DNA of 61,509 nucleotides, taken from contig JBBISE010000011.1 in the NCBI GenBank assembly GCA_037441445.1, positions 1 to 61,509 on the forward strand, written 5' to 3'. Each line of letters begins with the position of its first letter. Within the stretch, counting starts at the first letter, position 1. The DNA comes from JAAYQU01 sp037441445. Its GTDB lineage: Bacteria; Bacteroidota; Bacteroidia; Bacteroidales; Salinivirgaceae. Both the position numbers and the translations under genes were made by a program. The notes beneath the pieces are model-generated. The model ran no database searches. It was not told the origin of the DNA and saw only the letters and a list, made by a program, of their open reading frames with translations. This document shows positions 1 to 7,848 of the stretch, piece after piece.

Positions 1-22
1 AAATGCAATACACTAAAAAAAA

Positions 23-54
23 GAGGCTGCCTTTTTAGACAGCCCCTTTTTTTT
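23..54 (+). terminator. Rho-independent terminator of an upstream gene outside the window
   Basis: The arms GGCTG (25-29) and CAGCC (40-44) pair around a 10-nt loop and are followed by eight T residues. The right half, from the loop into the T tract, is almost identical to the right arm of the terminator at 46196-46330 (one difference in about 20 bases), so both belong to one repeat family. The gene it serves must lie left of the window. Confidence 0.6.
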
Positions 55-183
55 GTTTACTCCCCTTATTGCATAACTATGGATTTTGCCTTATATTGCA
101 CCGCAATTTCAGAACAGGCTTAGCCTCTGGAAATTTAACAAATTAATAAGAAAACCGGTGGTACAATATAAAGAAAAATAATG

Positions 184-191
184 TAGCTTTG
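184..191 (+). promoter_or_regulatory. Bacteroidota-type -7 element
   Basis: TAGCTTTG matches the Bacteroidota -7 consensus TAnnTTTG and lies about 40 bp before the ATG at 231. No convincing TTTG is seen at the -33 position, so this is a half-supported promoter. Confidence 0.35.
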
Positions 192-230
192 CATAAGTAA
201 TTGTCAATCAATTTATAAAACATACCGATT

Positions 231-1313
231 ATGAACAGGATAATAACTTTTCTCATTGTCAGCATGTTCTTTATCAATGGGTTAATGGCTCAAGAACAAG
301 AAGAACTGACAGCCGTAATTCAAAAAATTGCCCAGGAACTGGAATCAAAACATGCTGGTCCAAACAAAATTAAAATTGCTATATTGCAATTCCGCACCAA
401 AGAAAACAAGCTCACCAAGTTCAACGAATTTATTCAGGATGAACTTTTTCAGGCTTACCGCAACAGCAAACGTTTTGAGGTGATTGATCAAAATGCCATT
501 AACGACATGATTCAATCCTATGGCTGGACAAACGACAAAGCCCGCAATTTTGAGCACAACGAGAATTTTGGGAAATACATTTTCGACCAGGTTGGCTATG
601 TTGCCAACGCCATTATTTTTGGAACCATTGCTGACAACGACGAAACAATAACTTTAACTACATATTTGGTTCCTAATGGGGTCAACCGCAATATCATGTC
701 TGTCGAGAAATTTAACAGCAGCGCTTTCACCGACAAACTTTTAGGGAAACCCATCCGCGAGAAAAAAGTGGAACCAAAAGTAGTGGTTGTAGAAAAGGAA
801 GTGATTGTTGAAAAACCGGTGATAGTGGAGAAAGTGGTTGAGAAAGAGGTAATTGTCGAAAAGCCTGTTATCGTTGAAAAAGAAGTTATAGTAGAGAAAG
901 TGGTTGAAAAAGAAGTGATTGTCGAAAAACCAGTTGTTGTTTCCAAGCCGGCTGTTAGCCTGAAATCGAAACTTGGAGACTATGAATTTGAAATTACCTC
1001 GGTAACTTTCCAGGGTAACAAAATAGTGATTACTCTTATTGCCCGCAACGACGTTGAAGATGGTTACATTTATGGTCTGGATGCCCGTTTTTTTGATACC
1101 GAAGGAAATGAATTCACCAGTGGCATTGGCTACAACACATTGCGCGACAGAAAGTTGATTAAAGGGGTACCTCTCAAGGGTGTAATTAATTTTGAAGACG
1201 GGAAAGTCTCCAAAGTTACTGAAATGCAGGCATTAGAACTTAATGTTTATAAAGCATTTGGCAATGACATGCTTGGAACCATCCGCTTCCACAATGTGCC
1301 TGTAACCCGTTAG
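231..1313 (+). CDS. Secreted protein with CsgG/FlgO-like N-terminal domain and Val-Glu-Lys repeat linker
   Basis: This is a 360-residue exported protein. Residues 1-20 form a signal peptide ending in LMAQ. Residues about 45-170 resemble the CsgG/FlgO/LpoB-type fold that precedes penicillin-binding-protein activators and outer-membrane assembly factors: an 'IAILQF' strand, a 'FEVIDQNAINDM' helix and an 'AIIFGTI' strand. Residues about 183-238 are a low-complexity linker made of tandem VEKEVIVEKPVIVEK-type units. The C-terminal 120 residues form a beta-rich domain. There is no lipobox cysteine, so it is probably periplasmic and soluble. The family assignment is inference from strand pattern only, and the function is unknown. 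It stands alone, between a terminator and a convergent phosphatase gene. Confidence 0.6.
   Translation: MNRIITFLIVSMFFINGLMAQEQEELTAVIQKIAQELESKHAGPNKIKIAILQFRTKENKLTKFNEFIQDELFQAYRNSKRFEVIDQNAINDMIQSYGWTNDKARNFEHNENFGKYIFDQVGYVANAIIFGTIADNDETITLTTYLVPNGVNRNIMSVEKFNSSAFTDKLLGKPIREKKVEPKVVVVEKEVIVEKPVIVEKVVEKEVIVEKPVIVEKEVIVEKVVEKEVIVEKPVVVSKPAVSLKSKLGDYEFEITSVTFQGNKIVITLIARNDVEDGYIYGLDARFFDTEGNEFTSGIGYNTLRDRKLIKGVPLKGVINFEDGKVSKVTEMQALELNVYKAFGNDMLGTIRFHNVPVTR
780..948 (+). repeat. In-frame VEK(E/P)VIVEK repeat tract
   Basis: Codons for Val-Glu-Lys alternate with Glu-Val-Ile-Val and Pro-Val-Ile-Val, giving roughly two and a half copies of a 20-25-residue unit plus partial copies. Synonymous codons differ between copies, which suggests the tract is selected at protein level and not freshly duplicated. 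It probably forms an extended charged linker between the two globular domains. Confidence 0.8.
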
Positions 1314-1339
1314 AGATTGGTTTGACTAAAAAATAGAAT

Positions 1340-1370
1340 AAGGGATACTGGTTTTAGGTGTCCCTTTTTT
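1340..1370. terminator. Bidirectional terminator between convergent genes
   Basis: AAGGGATAC (1340-1348) pairs with GTGTCCCTT (1358-1366), with one G-T wobble, and is followed by a T run. It sits between the plus-strand secreted protein and the minus-strand phosphatase gene. On the minus strand it is followed by an A/T run, so it may work both ways. Confidence 0.7.
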
Positions 1371-2557
1371 TATAGATATTTCAGCGACACTTCCTTTAAA
1401 AACTTCTCTTCCAGCAGTTTCGCAATCCGTTTTACCACGGTTCGGCGTATTTCAAGTTCAACCGGCAAGGTTGGATCTTGATGTGCAATGTTAATGCAGG
1501 TGCCAATAATAATATTGATTTCATCGCTTTCCAGCAACATTTGAACAATAAGGTCGGCAGGACCACGTCCCAGAGCCGTGTTGCTGTCGAAATGACGCAA
1601 AATGTTGGCAACTTTCCCCAAAGTCAGAATACCCTCGGTAATTAAATCTACCCCTTTCATGGTGCTGGTTGGCGGCAGATCGGGATCTTCGAATTCGAAG
1701 TTGTCAACAATATTCTCGCCCAATTCGCGCGAAACAATTTCGGCGGTGGTGGCGCCGCACACAATTTTTTTACCCTGAAACTGGTGGACGGTCAAAGCCA
1801 GTTCAATATCGCGCTCTTTTTCAAACGGCGGGCCTGTGCAAATCAGCAATTTTCTGGGTTCTCGAAAGTAAATGGAAGCGCAACTGGTATCGTCTTTTGG
1901 CCTGTAGTTGTCGTTCATAACGGCCATGTTCACCACTTTACGAGCCAGTTTTCGGGCCGAAATGAATGGTGTTTTTGCCACAATGGATTGCACAAACAAT
2001 TTGGCTTCGTCAATTCCCCAACCAAAGGGATATTTCCGCGATCCTAAACCGGATTGGGCAATCCCGTCAGACCAAAACAGGATGCGGTCCTCTTTTTGGG
2101 CTATAAACGTGGTTGCTCTCAACTCTTTACCCATATTTCTCTCGCTCTCAAGGACAATGCTGTCCCATTCGGGGTGAATGGGTTCTTTACCCCTTAGAAT
2201 AAGGCATTCGGGGTTGTCATATTCCAAAATGGCCACTTCGCCCGTGTGTACGTTGATGTCGATGATGGTGAACGTGGAATAGCTGATTTTTCTTACGCTG
2301 CAAACGGGCAATGTATTCATAATAATCTCGGCTATGGTCTTGAAATCCTTGTGTTCGCGCGTAAAATTGGCGGCTAGGGTGGCTGTCAATATGGCCAGCA
2401 TATTGGCTTTTACCCCGTGCCCCATGCCATCGCTCAGAACGGCAACAATGCGACCTTCTTCTTTGATTCTTTTAGAAACAAACACATCGCCACAAATGCG
2501 TTCGCCCTCGTGGTTGTTTTGCTGGCAGTTTATTTCAACGTAAAATGATCCTTCCAT
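1370..2557 (-). CDS. SpoIIE-type PP2C phosphatase linked to sensory hydrogenase
   Basis: This is a 395-residue cytoplasmic Ser/Thr phosphatase of the SpoIIE/PP2C class. The metal-binding motifs are visible: DGMGHG at residues 43-48, SDG at 163-165 and DDTS at 222-225. Residues about 235-395 form an extra C-terminal domain that ordinary SpoIIE phosphatases lack; it contains 'CGATTAEIVSREL'-like and 'GKVANILRHF' segments. No transmembrane helix or receiver domain is present. The start lies 17 bp after the stop of the hydrogenase-like gene, so the two are co-transcribed. In known group C [FeFe]-hydrogenase loci a phosphatase or kinase is the presumed output of the H2 sensor. By inference this protein dephosphorylates an anti-sigma-antagonist-like partner that is not in the window. 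Confidence 0.85.
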   Translation of the reverse strand: MEGSFYVEINCQQNNHEGERICGDVFVSKRIKEEGRIVAVLSDGMGHGVKANMLAILTATLAANFTREHKDFKTIAEIIMNTLPVCSVRKISYSTFTIIDINVHTGEVAILEYDNPECLILRGKEPIHPEWDSIVLESERNMGKELRATTFIAQKEDRILFWSDGIAQSGLGSRKYPFGWGIDEAKLFVQSIVAKTPFISARKLARKVVNMAVMNDNYRPKDDTSCASIYFREPRKLLICTGPPFEKERDIELALTVHQFQGKKIVCGATTAEIVSRELGENIVDNFEFEDPDLPPTSTMKGVDLITEGILTLGKVANILRHFDSNTALGRGPADLIVQMLLESDEINIIIGTCINIAHQDPTLPVELEIRRTVVKRIAKLLEEKFLKEVSLKYL

Positions 2558-2574
2558 GGTTTTGGTTTCGTCCT

Positions 2575-4437
2575 TTAGGGTTGTGGGCTGTCGGTTTTTC
2601 GGTCTTTGTATGATTCAATAATGGAATTCAGCATTTGCTCGGTGTCCGATGCGCCTTCTCCTAGCAGGAATGCTATCTCCTGAATCAGTTTCAGGTTTTT
2701 GTCGATCACTTCGTTTATCCGGCTCACCACCTCTTCTTTCCGAACTTCGGGCACGTACATATCGCGAATAATTGCCCCCACAATTTTATTGGGTTTAATG
2801 GGGAATACCGATATATTTAAAAGACTGTCGCCCAAATGTATATCTTTGTTTTGTACACTAACGTTGGTTTCCAGGACGTAACTGAAATAGTTGTAAATAT
2901 AGGGAGCAACCATGGTTTTAAGATCGGCTCCGATCAGTCCGGGGACAATGTCGGCAATTTCCAACGCATCGGGACCCAGAAGGTTAATGAAACTCTGGTT
3001 CGATTGAATGATTTTCACTTTTTCATCGACAATAACTACTCCGGTGGGAAGTTTGTTAAGTAGTCCACTGGTAATTTTCGAAGCTTCCTGAAATGCCTCC
3101 TGCTCGCGTCGGGTCTGTTGTTCAGATTCAATAAGGGCTTTTTGGGTGTTGTCGAGCTTTTCGTTGGCAGCTTTTAGCCTGCGCTTGTATTTGTTTTTAC
3201 TTTGAACGACATACGTGTGACACATGTCAATGCGTGCCAATCCGTTGCTAACTGCAACTGCCAGATCGCGGCACGAGTCGTAACCACAGGCTCCACAGCT
3301 GGTTTGTTTATCGGTACTGTCGCGGCCCAATTGTAACATTACCTCGGCAATTTGATCCTCGGTTGGCTGTGGCAGGCGCATATCGCGGTTTTGATATGTT
3401 CTGGAATAGTCTAGCTTCAGGTATGTTTCAATGTCTTCTTCCCATTGTTCTTTATTCCAGTTTGCTAACCGTTTTTTTGTATAAGCAATAACCAATGAGC
3501 GTCTTACAAACTTTTGTCCGCCACGGCTTGTGCCTGGGCCCATAATGCAGTTCCCGTCACAATAAAACAAATCCAGGTGTTGTTTTAATTGGCTGAAGTT
3601 CTCAAACTCCCTTAATGCCCTCATTACATTGTTCTTTCCATCGGCGCATATAAGTTGCCCGCTCATTAAATCCTCGTTTATGCCCACACTTTGAAACATT
3701 CCGCGGCTGATGGGGAAAAGACTGCCTTTTCCACCAATTGGGGGATCGAATTCCGAAAATTCAACATTATTTTCGGTAATGCCTGCATCGGCAAACATAT
3801 CGCGCAACTCTTTGAATGTTAGCACAATGTCAACACGCTTTGCTCCTTCATACCGGTGTGCTTCGCCTTTTGCTGCGGTACAGGGGCCAATATAAACCAC
3901 TTTTGTGTCGTGTCCGTATTTCTCGCGCACAACCTGTGCCGTGGCTACCATAGGAGAGATTAAAGGGGCCATGTTGTCAATCAAGGAAGGATGGTAACGT
4001 TCAACATAACCCACCATTGCGGGGCAATTGGCCGTTATAAAGTATTTTCCTTTAAAGCTCTCAAATAACTCGCGGTATTTCAAGGCTACCAAATCGGCGC
4101 CAAAGGAAACCTCACATACATATTTGAACCCCAAGGCTTTAATCATACCAACAAAGTTCGTGTAATCCGTAATATCATTAAATTCGCCCGAAATACTGGG
4201 AGCACAAATGGCGGCAACCTTTTCTCCCGAACGAATTAACGCGTTTATTTCTTTTTTCGAATCCAGATCTTTTATGGCATAATAGGGGCATACGCTGGAA
4301 CAACTTCCACAGGCAATGCAACGATCGGGGATTATTTCTGCCGCATTGTCCTTAATTTGTATTGCGTTCGACGGGCAAACGCGGATACAGGCATAACAGA
4401 GCTTGCATCTTTCTGGTTTTATTTTTATAACTTGCAT
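2575..4437 (-). CDS. Putative sensory [FeFe]-hydrogenase (HydS-like) with PAS domain
   Basis: A 620-residue iron-sulfur protein. Two 4Fe-4S ferredoxin clusters come first (C11/C14/C17/C21 and C40/C43/C46/C50). The H-cluster domain follows, with its cluster cysteines at C138 (L1, TANCP), C186 (L2, GPC) and C293/C297 (L3, DGNCIMGPG). A 4Fe-4S 'CGACGYDSC' domain lies at 381-406, then a coiled coil at about 415-450, and a PAS domain at about 455-560. The residue before C138 is Asn; in catalytic enzymes such as CpI that site is the proton-relay cysteine. Loss of that cysteine and the C-terminal PAS domain are hallmarks of group C sensory hydrogenases. It is expected to report H2 or redox state to the downstream phosphatase. 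Maturases HydE/F/G are not in the window. Catalytic H2 turnover is likely weak. Confidence 0.88.
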   Translation of the reverse strand: MQVIKIKPERCKLCYACIRVCPSNAIQIKDNAAEIIPDRCIACGSCSSVCPYYAIKDLDSKKEINALIRSGEKVAAICAPSISGEFNDITDYTNFVGMIKALGFKYVCEVSFGADLVALKYRELFESFKGKYFITANCPAMVGYVERYHPSLIDNMAPLISPMVATAQVVREKYGHDTKVVYIGPCTAAKGEAHRYEGAKRVDIVLTFKELRDMFADAGITENNVEFSEFDPPIGGKGSLFPISRGMFQSVGINEDLMSGQLICADGKNNVMRALREFENFSQLKQHLDLFYCDGNCIMGPGTSRGGQKFVRRSLVIAYTKKRLANWNKEQWEEDIETYLKLDYSRTYQNRDMRLPQPTEDQIAEVMLQLGRDSTDKQTSCGACGYDSCRDLAVAVSNGLARIDMCHTYVVQSKNKYKRRLKAANEKLDNTQKALIESEQQTRREQEAFQEASKITSGLLNKLPTGVVIVDEKVKIIQSNQSFINLLGPDALEIADIVPGLIGADLKTMVAPYIYNYFSYVLETNVSVQNKDIHLGDSLLNISVFPIKPNKIVGAIIRDMYVPEVRKEEVVSRINEVIDKNLKLIQEIAFLLGEGASDTEQMLNSIIESYKDRKTDSPQP

Positions 4438-4465
4438 ACCTAGTATCGTGTTGTTCCTTAATGAG

Positions 4466-4736
4466 TTAAGTTTTGGTTTGTTTTCTTTCCTTTGATGGAT
4501 TCCCTTCCCGCCTTTTTCTGGATCTTTCTATTGTTTTTTTGCGGTATTCTTCGTCTGTATGATACCGACTTTGAGCCCGTTCCAGGTTTTTTTGTCTGTA
4601 CTCGGGGTCAATTTGGTACTTCTGACGATAAGTCTGGCGTGCTTTTTCCATGAGCTCTTCGTTTTCTTTGTACTTCTTTTTTTACCTTTTGAGAATCCTT
4701 GCTTTGTTTCTCTCGTACCAGCTTTTCTTCATGCAT
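4466..4736 (-). pseudogene. Small basic Tyr-Arg repeat protein, frameshifted at an A7 run
   Basis: Two overlapping frames join into one sensible protein of about 90 residues. The first frame starts at an ATG at 4734-4736, shortly after the ferredoxin stop, and reads a Lys/Glu-rich segment (EEKLVREKQSKDSQ). The second frame, ending at 4466, carries repeats of the type YRQKYQIDPEYRQKN and YHTDEEYRKK. They meet at a run of seven A (minus strand; T at 4677-4683). One extra A would fuse them without a stop and would give a further repeat-like segment (KYKENEELMEKAR). Possible explanations are a true pseudogene, a homopolymer sequencing error, or transcriptional slippage. If only the downstream frame is used, it starts at ATG 4651 (61 residues). 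It lies between the ferredoxin and the hydrogenase genes. No function is recognised. Confidence 0.5.
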
Positions 4737-4779
4737 CTTTTGACTTGCCAGGATTTTTTTGACTGGAAATTGGATAAAC

Positions 4780-5034
4780 TTAATAATATCCATCAAAAAC
4801 ATCGTTAAGAATATCGATAACATTCATGGAATCGACGTTTTCGTAAAAAGTATTGTTTATTTTGAGTATGGGACCGTTCGCGCATTGTCCAAAACAATGG
4901 CCTCCTTTAAACTGCACGTATTGGCTCAGGTTATGCTCCTTGATGAAATTGTTGACTACCTGCAATGTTTTTTTGTTACCCCGCGCAAAACAAGAACTGC
5001 CCAGGCATATCGTGATTTCCTTTTTTTCCAGCAT
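4780..5034 (-). CDS. Thioredoxin-like [2Fe-2S] ferredoxin (NuoE/HoxE-type)
   Basis: An 84-residue protein with the four cluster cysteines of the thioredoxin-like 2Fe-2S ferredoxins: C10 and C15 (CLGSSC), then C47 and C51 (CFGQC, followed by ANGP). It has no extra domains, so it is a free-standing carrier and not a NuoE subunit. It is the first gene of the minus-strand hydrogenase-sensor operon and probably exchanges electrons with the HydS-like protein. The opposite strand holds an open frame running into mnmE, but the conserved cysteine pattern makes this strand the coding one here. Confidence 0.85.
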   Translation of the reverse strand: MLEKKEITICLGSSCFARGNKKTLQVVNNFIKEHNLSQYVQFKGGHCFGQCANGPILKINNTFYENVDSMNVIDILNDVFDGYY

Positions 5035-5065
5035 AATTTATTCTTTTGTTGTTTTCAACATCTTC

Positions 5066-5096
5066 CAAAATTAGAAATTAAAGCGATTGGTTCAGA
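5066..5096 (-). promoter_or_regulatory. Candidate promoter of the ferredoxin-HydS-phosphatase operon
   Basis: Read on the minus strand, TAATTTTG (5066-5073) matches the -7 element TAnnTTTG. TCTG (5093-5096) lies exactly 19 bp upstream, a 3/4 match to the -33 TTTG. It sits about 30 bp upstream of the ferredoxin ATG. Confidence 0.4.
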
Positions 5097-5158
5097 TGAT
5101 TTATATCATTTTTTTCACATCCCAGGCTTTAAACATCCTTTTTTTAGTCAGGAATCTG

Positions 5159-5166
5159 TAATTTTG
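5159..5166 (+). promoter_or_regulatory. -7 element upstream of mnmE
   Basis: TAATTTTG fits the Bacteroidota TAnnTTTG consensus, 42 bp before the mnmE ATG at 5209. No clear -33 TTTG is seen. The position supports the short mnmE start over an in-frame extension that would run back through the ferredoxin gene. Confidence 0.35.
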
Positions 5167-5208
5167 GGTTCTGAATTTCAATTTTGTTCAGACACAAAAA
5201 GGAAAGTC

Positions 5209-6624
5209 ATGAATTTTGATTTAGATGATTTAATTTGCTCAATATCAACGCCACAAGGTGTTGGGGCCATTGCCATTGTCCGGATTTCGGGCAAGAATGC
5301 AATTCAGGTACTGTCGGATTTGTTTTATACAGCAAGCAAGAAGCCACGGGCTTTACCCGAACCGCGAAAAGCTACATTTGGACAAATCATACACAACGGC
5401 ACCGTTGTCGATGAGGTAATGGTTACCTGGTTTAAAAGCCCGAACTCTTACACTGGCGACGATGTGGTTGAAATTGCATGCCATGGGTCGCAGTTTATTC
5501 AGCGACAGTTAATGCAAATTCTGATTGAAAAAGGATGCAGGACTGCCAAACCGGGCGAGTTTACCATGCGTGCTTTTCTAAATGGAAAAATGGATTTGAC
5601 GCAAGCCGAGGCCGTGGCCGACCTTATTCATGCCCGTAATTCTATGGCACACAAAATGGCCCTCTCCCAAATGAAGGGGTCTTTTTCGATACGACTATCA
5701 CAACTCTCTGATAAGCTACTGAACCTAATTTCGTTAGTCGAGCTGGAACTTGATTTTAGCGAGGAAGATGTCGAGTTTGCCGACCGTAAAACCTTGCGTT
5801 CCCTGCTTGAAGAGATGCAGGCCGAGGTCCGAAAATTGTATGATTCCTACGCTTCAGGTCAGGTAATCAAAAGCGGAATTCCGGTGGCCATTGTAGGGCA
5901 ACCCAATGCAGGGAAATCGACGCTGCTGAACAAAATTTTACAGGAAGAGCGGGCTATTGTTAGTGAGATTCCGGGCACAACACGCGATACTATTGAGGAT
6001 ACCATCGTGTTCGATTCGGTGGAATTTCGTTTTGTTGACACCGCTGGATTGAGGAAAACCGGCGACACCATTGAAAAAATGGGCATTGAGCGTTCTCTCG
6101 ATAAAGTTGCCCAGGCCTGGATTGTTCTTTTCCTGTTCGATTCTACCGGAACCACCGAAGATGTCCAACATGCCTTCGAACTCGTAAAAACAAACTTGAA
6201 AGAGGGGCACAAAATTGTACCTGTGGCCAATAAGGTTGACCTGTTAGAAGAAAATCTCCGCAGTCAAAAGATAGAATCTGTTTCACAATCCATTGGTATC
6301 CAAACGAATGAGATGGTTTTGATTTCGGCAAAAAAGGAAAAAAACATACCAGAATTAATATCCTGTTTGGTAGGTGTAGCACGTCAAATGCTTCCCGATG
6401 AGGATACTTTAATTGTTTATAACACCCGTCAATACGAGCTTTTAATGAAAATTCTGGTTGCCATTGGCGACACCGCCGAGGCTCTCGACAAAAACCTATC
6501 GGGCGAGTTGCTGGCTTTTGAATTGCGCAAAGTGCTGTCGCTCATGGGAGAACTTACCGGAACGGTTATTACACCAGACATGGTACTGGGCAATATTTTC
6601 GAGAATTTTTGTATTGGAAAGTAA
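5209..6624 (+). CDS. mnmE: tRNA uridine-5-carboxymethylaminomethyl modification GTPase MnmE
   Basis: This 471-residue GTPase works with MnmG to install the cmnm5 group on wobble U34 of several tRNAs. The N-terminal formyl-THF-binding domain starts with MNFDLDDLICSISTPQGVGA, typical of the family. The G domain is inserted in a helical domain: G1 GQPNAGKST at about 230-238, G3 DTAG, G4 NKVD. The protein ends in the diagnostic C-terminal motif FCIGK with its catalytic-site cysteine. The ATG at 5209 gives the usual family length. The reading frame is open far upstream but overlaps the ferredoxin gene on the other strand, so that extension is rejected. It is monocistronic and divergent from the hydrogenase module. 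Confidence 0.96.
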   Translation: MNFDLDDLICSISTPQGVGAIAIVRISGKNAIQVLSDLFYTASKKPRALPEPRKATFGQIIHNGTVVDEVMVTWFKSPNSYTGDDVVEIACHGSQFIQRQLMQILIEKGCRTAKPGEFTMRAFLNGKMDLTQAEAVADLIHARNSMAHKMALSQMKGSFSIRLSQLSDKLLNLISLVELELDFSEEDVEFADRKTLRSLLEEMQAEVRKLYDSYASGQVIKSGIPVAIVGQPNAGKSTLLNKILQEERAIVSEIPGTTRDTIEDTIVFDSVEFRFVDTAGLRKTGDTIEKMGIERSLDKVAQAWIVLFLFDSTGTTEDVQHAFELVKTNLKEGHKIVPVANKVDLLEENLRSQKIESVSQSIGIQTNEMVLISAKKEKNIPELISCLVGVARQMLPDEDTLIVYNTRQYELLMKILVAIGDTAEALDKNLSGELLAFELRKVLSLMGELTGTVITPDMVLGNIFENFCIGK

Positions 6625-6645
6625 CCTCACTGAAAGAGGTCACTT
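6624..6645 (+). terminator. Weak terminator after mnmE
   Basis: ACCTC (6624-6628) pairs with GAGGT (6636-6640) around a short loop, followed closely by a run of five T. The stem is only 5 bp and begins inside the stop codon. Confidence 0.4.
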
Positions 6646-7209
6646 TTTGAAAAAAAAATAAGTTCGTATAATTTATTTTAAGTAAATTAATAATAAAAAA
6701 ATTAGACTGAAATATATAAAAAAACAAAGAAAAATAGCCAACTTTTTCTTAAGCTATGACGTATCAACAGGGTTGTTTAGGCAGATTATAATGGTTCTCA
6801 AAATAAACAAAATTATTTTTTTTGAACATCGCAATATAAGATTAGTAGAAGAAATTGAGAAATCAACCCGAGTATTCACTTTATAAATTTCAAAACCAAA
6901 GAAACACAGCTACTTTCATCAAACCTTAAAAGCCCTTTGGCACACCAACCAGTTTAACTGTTAGGCAAAAAGCAGTCACACGACAGCATTCTTTAATTAG
7001 GGAATGCTGCTTGTGAAAACCGAATTTTTGGGAGTGTTCTTTATATACTTCCAGTTAAAAAGTGATTAATTATTTGTTTTGCTCCTTTCCACGGCTTTTC
7101 TGTGGATTCAATGTTTTTTTTGTCCCTATTTTTTAGGTGTTTTGTGTTATTGTTTCTTCGCTTGGCATACATGGATGTATAAAGGGCGTGCTATGGTCAA
7201 TAATGAAGT
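6646..7209. other. AT-rich spacer of about 560 bp without a supported gene
   Basis: Only very short open frames are present (one ATG frame near 6791 gives about 31 codons with no recognisable features). The clearest structure is a perfect 8-bp inverted repeat, CAGCATTC (6984-6991) and GAATGCTG (7002-7009), with a 10-nt loop and no T tract. The spacer precedes two unrecognised genes and may be the edge of an acquired segment. Confidence 0.5.
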
Positions 7210-7251
7210 TTGTTGGAGAGAAATATTAAAAGTAAAAGTCAAAAAAACAAT

Positions 7252-7845
7252 ATGAAGGAAAATAATGTTAGTGAGTTTTCAGAACTCAAACACGCTATTC
7301 TGAAATTAAAAGAATCGGAAACGCCCGGTCAGATTTTGGGCTATACAAATGAAGCCATAGAGATTGTCTTGGTATTTTACACAGGACATGGTCTTTCCGC
7401 GCATTATTCGCCAGTGCGGGAACTATTGTACTACATTGGAAATACATTTGAAAAGGGGTTGAATGAATTGTTTGGCTACTTGGAGGTTCTGAAGAAGGCA
7501 GAAGATAAAGTTGATTTTGAACTGTCATCCAGAATTAATTTGCGAAATGATGCTGAAGCAATTTGTAAAATACTGAGTAGTATTTACAAACAGGTTTCGA
7601 GTAATGATATTGGAATTGTTTTTTCCAACAGAGCTTGGAGAATTGATGCCAGTGCCAGCAATATCATGTGGGAACTACAAAATTTGGAGAACAAATCACT
7701 GAAATTTGAAAACCGAATATTGCGAAAGGAATTGCAAAAACGTAATTGTTACAAAAATCGTTATCTGATTTTTGCAACAGTCTCGTTCGTTATGTTTTTA
7801 GTTTTGCTTAGGGATTTATTATTCATTTTTATGAGTAAACATTAG
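7252..7845 (+). CDS. Unrecognised protein with C-terminal membrane anchor
   Basis: About 197 residues from the ATG at 7252; an upstream in-frame TTG at 7210 would add 14 residues of Lys/Asn-rich sequence and is less likely. The bulk is predicted helical and soluble, with a coiled-coil-like stretch near the end (ENKSLKFENRILRKELQKR). One hydrophobic helix (about residues 170-190, IFATVSFVMFLVLLRDLLFIF) then leaves only a few residues, which looks like a tail anchor with the main domain in the cytoplasm. No family is recognised. The next gene starts 3 bp after the stop, so the two are translationally coupled. Confidence 0.65.
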   Translation: MKENNVSEFSELKHAILKLKESETPGQILGYTNEAIEIVLVFYTGHGLSAHYSPVRELLYYIGNTFEKGLNELFGYLEVLKKAEDKVDFELSSRINLRNDAEAICKILSSIYKQVSSNDIGIVFSNRAWRIDASASNIMWELQNLENKSLKFENRILRKELQKRNCYKNRYLIFATVSFVMFLVLLRDLLFIFMSKH

Positions 7846-7848
7846 ACT

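Noticed and set aside
596..946. Open frame on the minus strand with Ser/Thr/Phe repeats
   Set aside because: It is the antisense shadow of the Val-Glu-Lys repeat tract and contains no independent motif.
4759..5208. In-frame extension of mnmE by about 150 codons
   Set aside because: It overlaps the ferredoxin gene on the other strand, whose four cysteines are conserved. The MnmE family starts at the ATG at 5209, which gives the normal length.
6984..7009. Perfect 8-bp hairpin in the spacer as terminator or small RNA
   Set aside because: It has no T tract and no flanking gene that would need it; it is kept only as a note in the spacer entry.
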